A stretch of 7,428 nt of DNA, from NCBI GenBank assembly GCA_012735355.1, contig JAAYHP010000105.1, positions 1 to 7,428 of the forward strand. Reading direction: 5' to 3'. Under the pieces are notes generated by a model, which had not been told where the DNA came from, did not search any database, and was given only the letters and a program-made list of their open reading frames with translations. The first letter of the stretch is position 1. Each line of letters opens with the position of its first letter. The translations under genes were made by a program, and so were the position numbers. Source of the stretch: Lysinibacillus sp. (GTDB lineage: Bacteria; Bacillota; Bacilli; Bacillales_A; Planococcaceae). Positions 6,376 through 7,428 of the stretch are shown here, piece after piece.

Positions 6376-7269
6376 ATGAGGTTTAAAAAATTAAGAACAA
6401 TCGGTTTAGCTTTAGGAGTCAGTGCCTTACTTGCCGCATGTGGAGGCGGAGAGACTTCAAGTGATTCAAATAATGGTGGAAAAAAAGAATTAAATAAAGA
6501 GATTAATTTAGCCTATGTTGAGTGGGATTCTGAAATTGCCTCAACTCATGTTGTTGGGAAAGTATTAGAAGATTTAGGGTATGATGTGACTTTAACACCG
6601 CTAGATAATGCAATTATGTGGGAAGCAGTTTCGAAAGGTGAAGCAGATGCGATGGTAGCAGCTTGGTTGCCAGTAACTCACGGTGCTCAATATGAACAAT
6701 ATAAAGATGGCTTAGTAGAACTAGGTGAAAACTTATCCGGAGCAAAAATTGGATTAGTTGTACCTTCTTACATGGAAGATGTGAATTCCATTGAAGATTT
6801 AGCTGACCATGCAGGAAAGAAAATTACAGGGATTGAAGCAGGTGCCGGTGTAATGCAAGCAACTGAAAGAGCAATTGAGGAATATGAAAATTTAGATGGG
6901 TGGGAATTAGTGCCATCATCTTCAGGTGCTATGACAGTGGCTTTAGGTGAAGCATATAAAAATGAAGAGGAAGTTATTGTGACAGGCTGGACACCACATT
7001 GGAAATTTGCTAAATATCATTTGAAATATTTAGAAGATCCTAAAGGAATATACGGTGGCGAAGAAACAATTAATACTTTTGTAAGACAAGGGTTAGAGGA
7101 AGATTTACCAGAAGCATATCAAGTGTTAGACAACTTCCATTGGACAACAGCGGATATGGAAGCAGTTATGCTCGATATTAGTAACGGCATGAGCCCAGAA
7201 GAAGCAGCTAGCAAATGGATAGAAGAAAATGCTGACAAAGTAGCTGAATGGACTGAAGGAATCGAATAA
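6376..7269 (+). CDS. opuAC: Glycine betaine/proline betaine-binding lipoprotein (OpuAC)
   Basis: The substrate-binding lipoprotein of the importer, 297 residues (about 293 in B. subtilis). Residues 1-21 are a lipoprotein signal peptide (positively charged MRFKK, hydrophobic core, lipobox LAAC). Cys22 is the lipidation site that anchors the protein to the outer face of the membrane. A flexible Gly/Ser/Asn linker (23-36) follows. The mature part has the features of OpuAC: NLAYVEWDSEIAS (44-56), a central AAWLPVTH (95-102), TGWTPHWKF (203-211) and NFHW (253-256). The family binds quaternary amines in a cage of tryptophans. Candidates here are Trp50, Trp82, Trp97, Trp205, Trp209 and Trp256, and I cannot say which three form it. 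The start is ATG 6376, preceded by a purine-rich AGAGAGGGAGAG. The gap after opuAB is 20 nt. Last gene of the operon. Confidence 0.95.
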   Translation: MRFKKLRTIGLALGVSALLAACGGGETSSDSNNGGKKELNKEINLAYVEWDSEIASTHVVGKVLEDLGYDVTLTPLDNAIMWEAVSKGEADAMVAAWLPVTHGAQYEQYKDGLVELGENLSGAKIGLVVPSYMEDVNSIEDLADHAGKKITGIEAGAGVMQATERAIEEYENLDGWELVPSSSGAMTVALGEAYKNEEEVIVTGWTPHWKFAKYHLKYLEDPKGIYGGEETINTFVRQGLEEDLPEAYQVLDNFHWTTADMEAVMLDISNGMSPEEAASKWIEENADKVAEWTEGIE

Positions 7270-7301
7270 TATCCGAAACGAAAAGAGGTTTGGACAAAAG
7301 T

Positions 7302-7343
7302 AAAAACTCATCATTTTCTCTTAAAAGAAAATGATGAGTTTTT
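7302..7343 (+). terminator. Rho-independent terminator of the opuA operon
   Basis: A perfect 18-bp inverted repeat pairs 7302-7319 with 7326-7343 around a 6-nt loop (CTTAAA), 32 nt after the opuAC stop codon. The right arm ends in five T, and the left arm begins with five A. It can therefore act in both directions, though the T run is short and lies within the stem. Confidence 0.85.
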
Positions 7344-7366
7344 GATATTAAACTGAAAATTGATTT

Positions 7367-7428
7367 TCGTTCCGGGGACGCTTTCCACGGGCCCGACTCG
7401 AGCCTCCTCGGAGCTCGTTCCTCGCTCC
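7367..7428. repeat. Left end of a GC-rich dispersed intergenic repeat, cut by the window edge
   Basis: After the terminator the base composition jumps from strongly AT-rich to about two-thirds GC. The text GGGGACGCTTTCC...GAGCCTCCTCGG is, from memory, the start of a family of GC-rich intergenic repeats seen in many Bacillaceae genomes. It holds short self-complementary pieces, such as CGAGC (7399-7403) with GCTCG (7413-7417). No coding frame is evident. Only part of the element is in view, so its length, ends and strand cannot be given. Confidence 0.5.

Noticed and set aside
7389..7416. Cluster of GGGCCC, CTCGAG and GAGCTC looking like a vector polylinker
   Set aside because: The flanking text matches a natural Bacillaceae repeat as I remember it, and the order and spacing do not match a common cloning site. 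Contamination is unlikely.

Overview
The window looks like a piece of a low-GC Gram-positive chromosome, most likely from the Bacillaceae. The DNA is AT-rich with strong AAAGGAGG-type ribosome binding sites and frequent TTG/GTG starts. It encodes a Gram-positive-style lipoprotein binding protein, and gene pairs known from Bacillus (bpsA/bpsB and opuAA/AB/AC) are recognisable. All assignments come from reading the sequence and from memory of the families; no database search was run.

Left part (1-2413, all minus strand): a Zn-ribbon protein with a helical DUF4145/HEPN-like C-terminus (function unknown), then a type III polyketide synthase (BpsA/BcsA-like), then a membrane methyltransferase of the isoprenylcysteine carboxyl methyltransferase family (BpsB/YpbQ-like). 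The last two are tightly coupled, with a 4-nt gap and a TTG start. Together they should make alkylpyrone lipids and their methyl ethers.

Middle (2516-4191): a minus-strand MerR-family regulator with a TipAS drug-sensing domain (Mta-like), with its own terminator and a textbook MerR-type promoter (19-bp spacer). Divergent from it on the plus strand is a GntR-type winged-helix regulator with a coiled coil and a C-terminal RCK_C/TrkA_C domain. This is the architecture of BusR, the c-di-AMP-responsive repressor of betaine uptake in lactococci and streptococci. A strong terminator closes that gene.

Right part (4214-7343, plus strand): a complete opuA-type glycine betaine/proline betaine ABC transporter operon. 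It encodes an ATPase with tandem CBS domains, a permease and a lipoprotein binding protein. It has its own promoter, overlapped by a 10-bp perfect inverted repeat with a third half-site, and it ends in an 18-bp perfect-stem terminator. The likely logic is that the BusR-like protein senses c-di-AMP and represses the opuA promoter through these half-sites, while the CBS domains may give a second control point on the transporter itself.

The last ~60 bases are abruptly GC-rich and look like the start of a dispersed intergenic repeat of Bacillaceae, cut by the window edge. The most interesting signals are the BusR-like gene next to opuA and the three-half-site operator at the opuA promoter.
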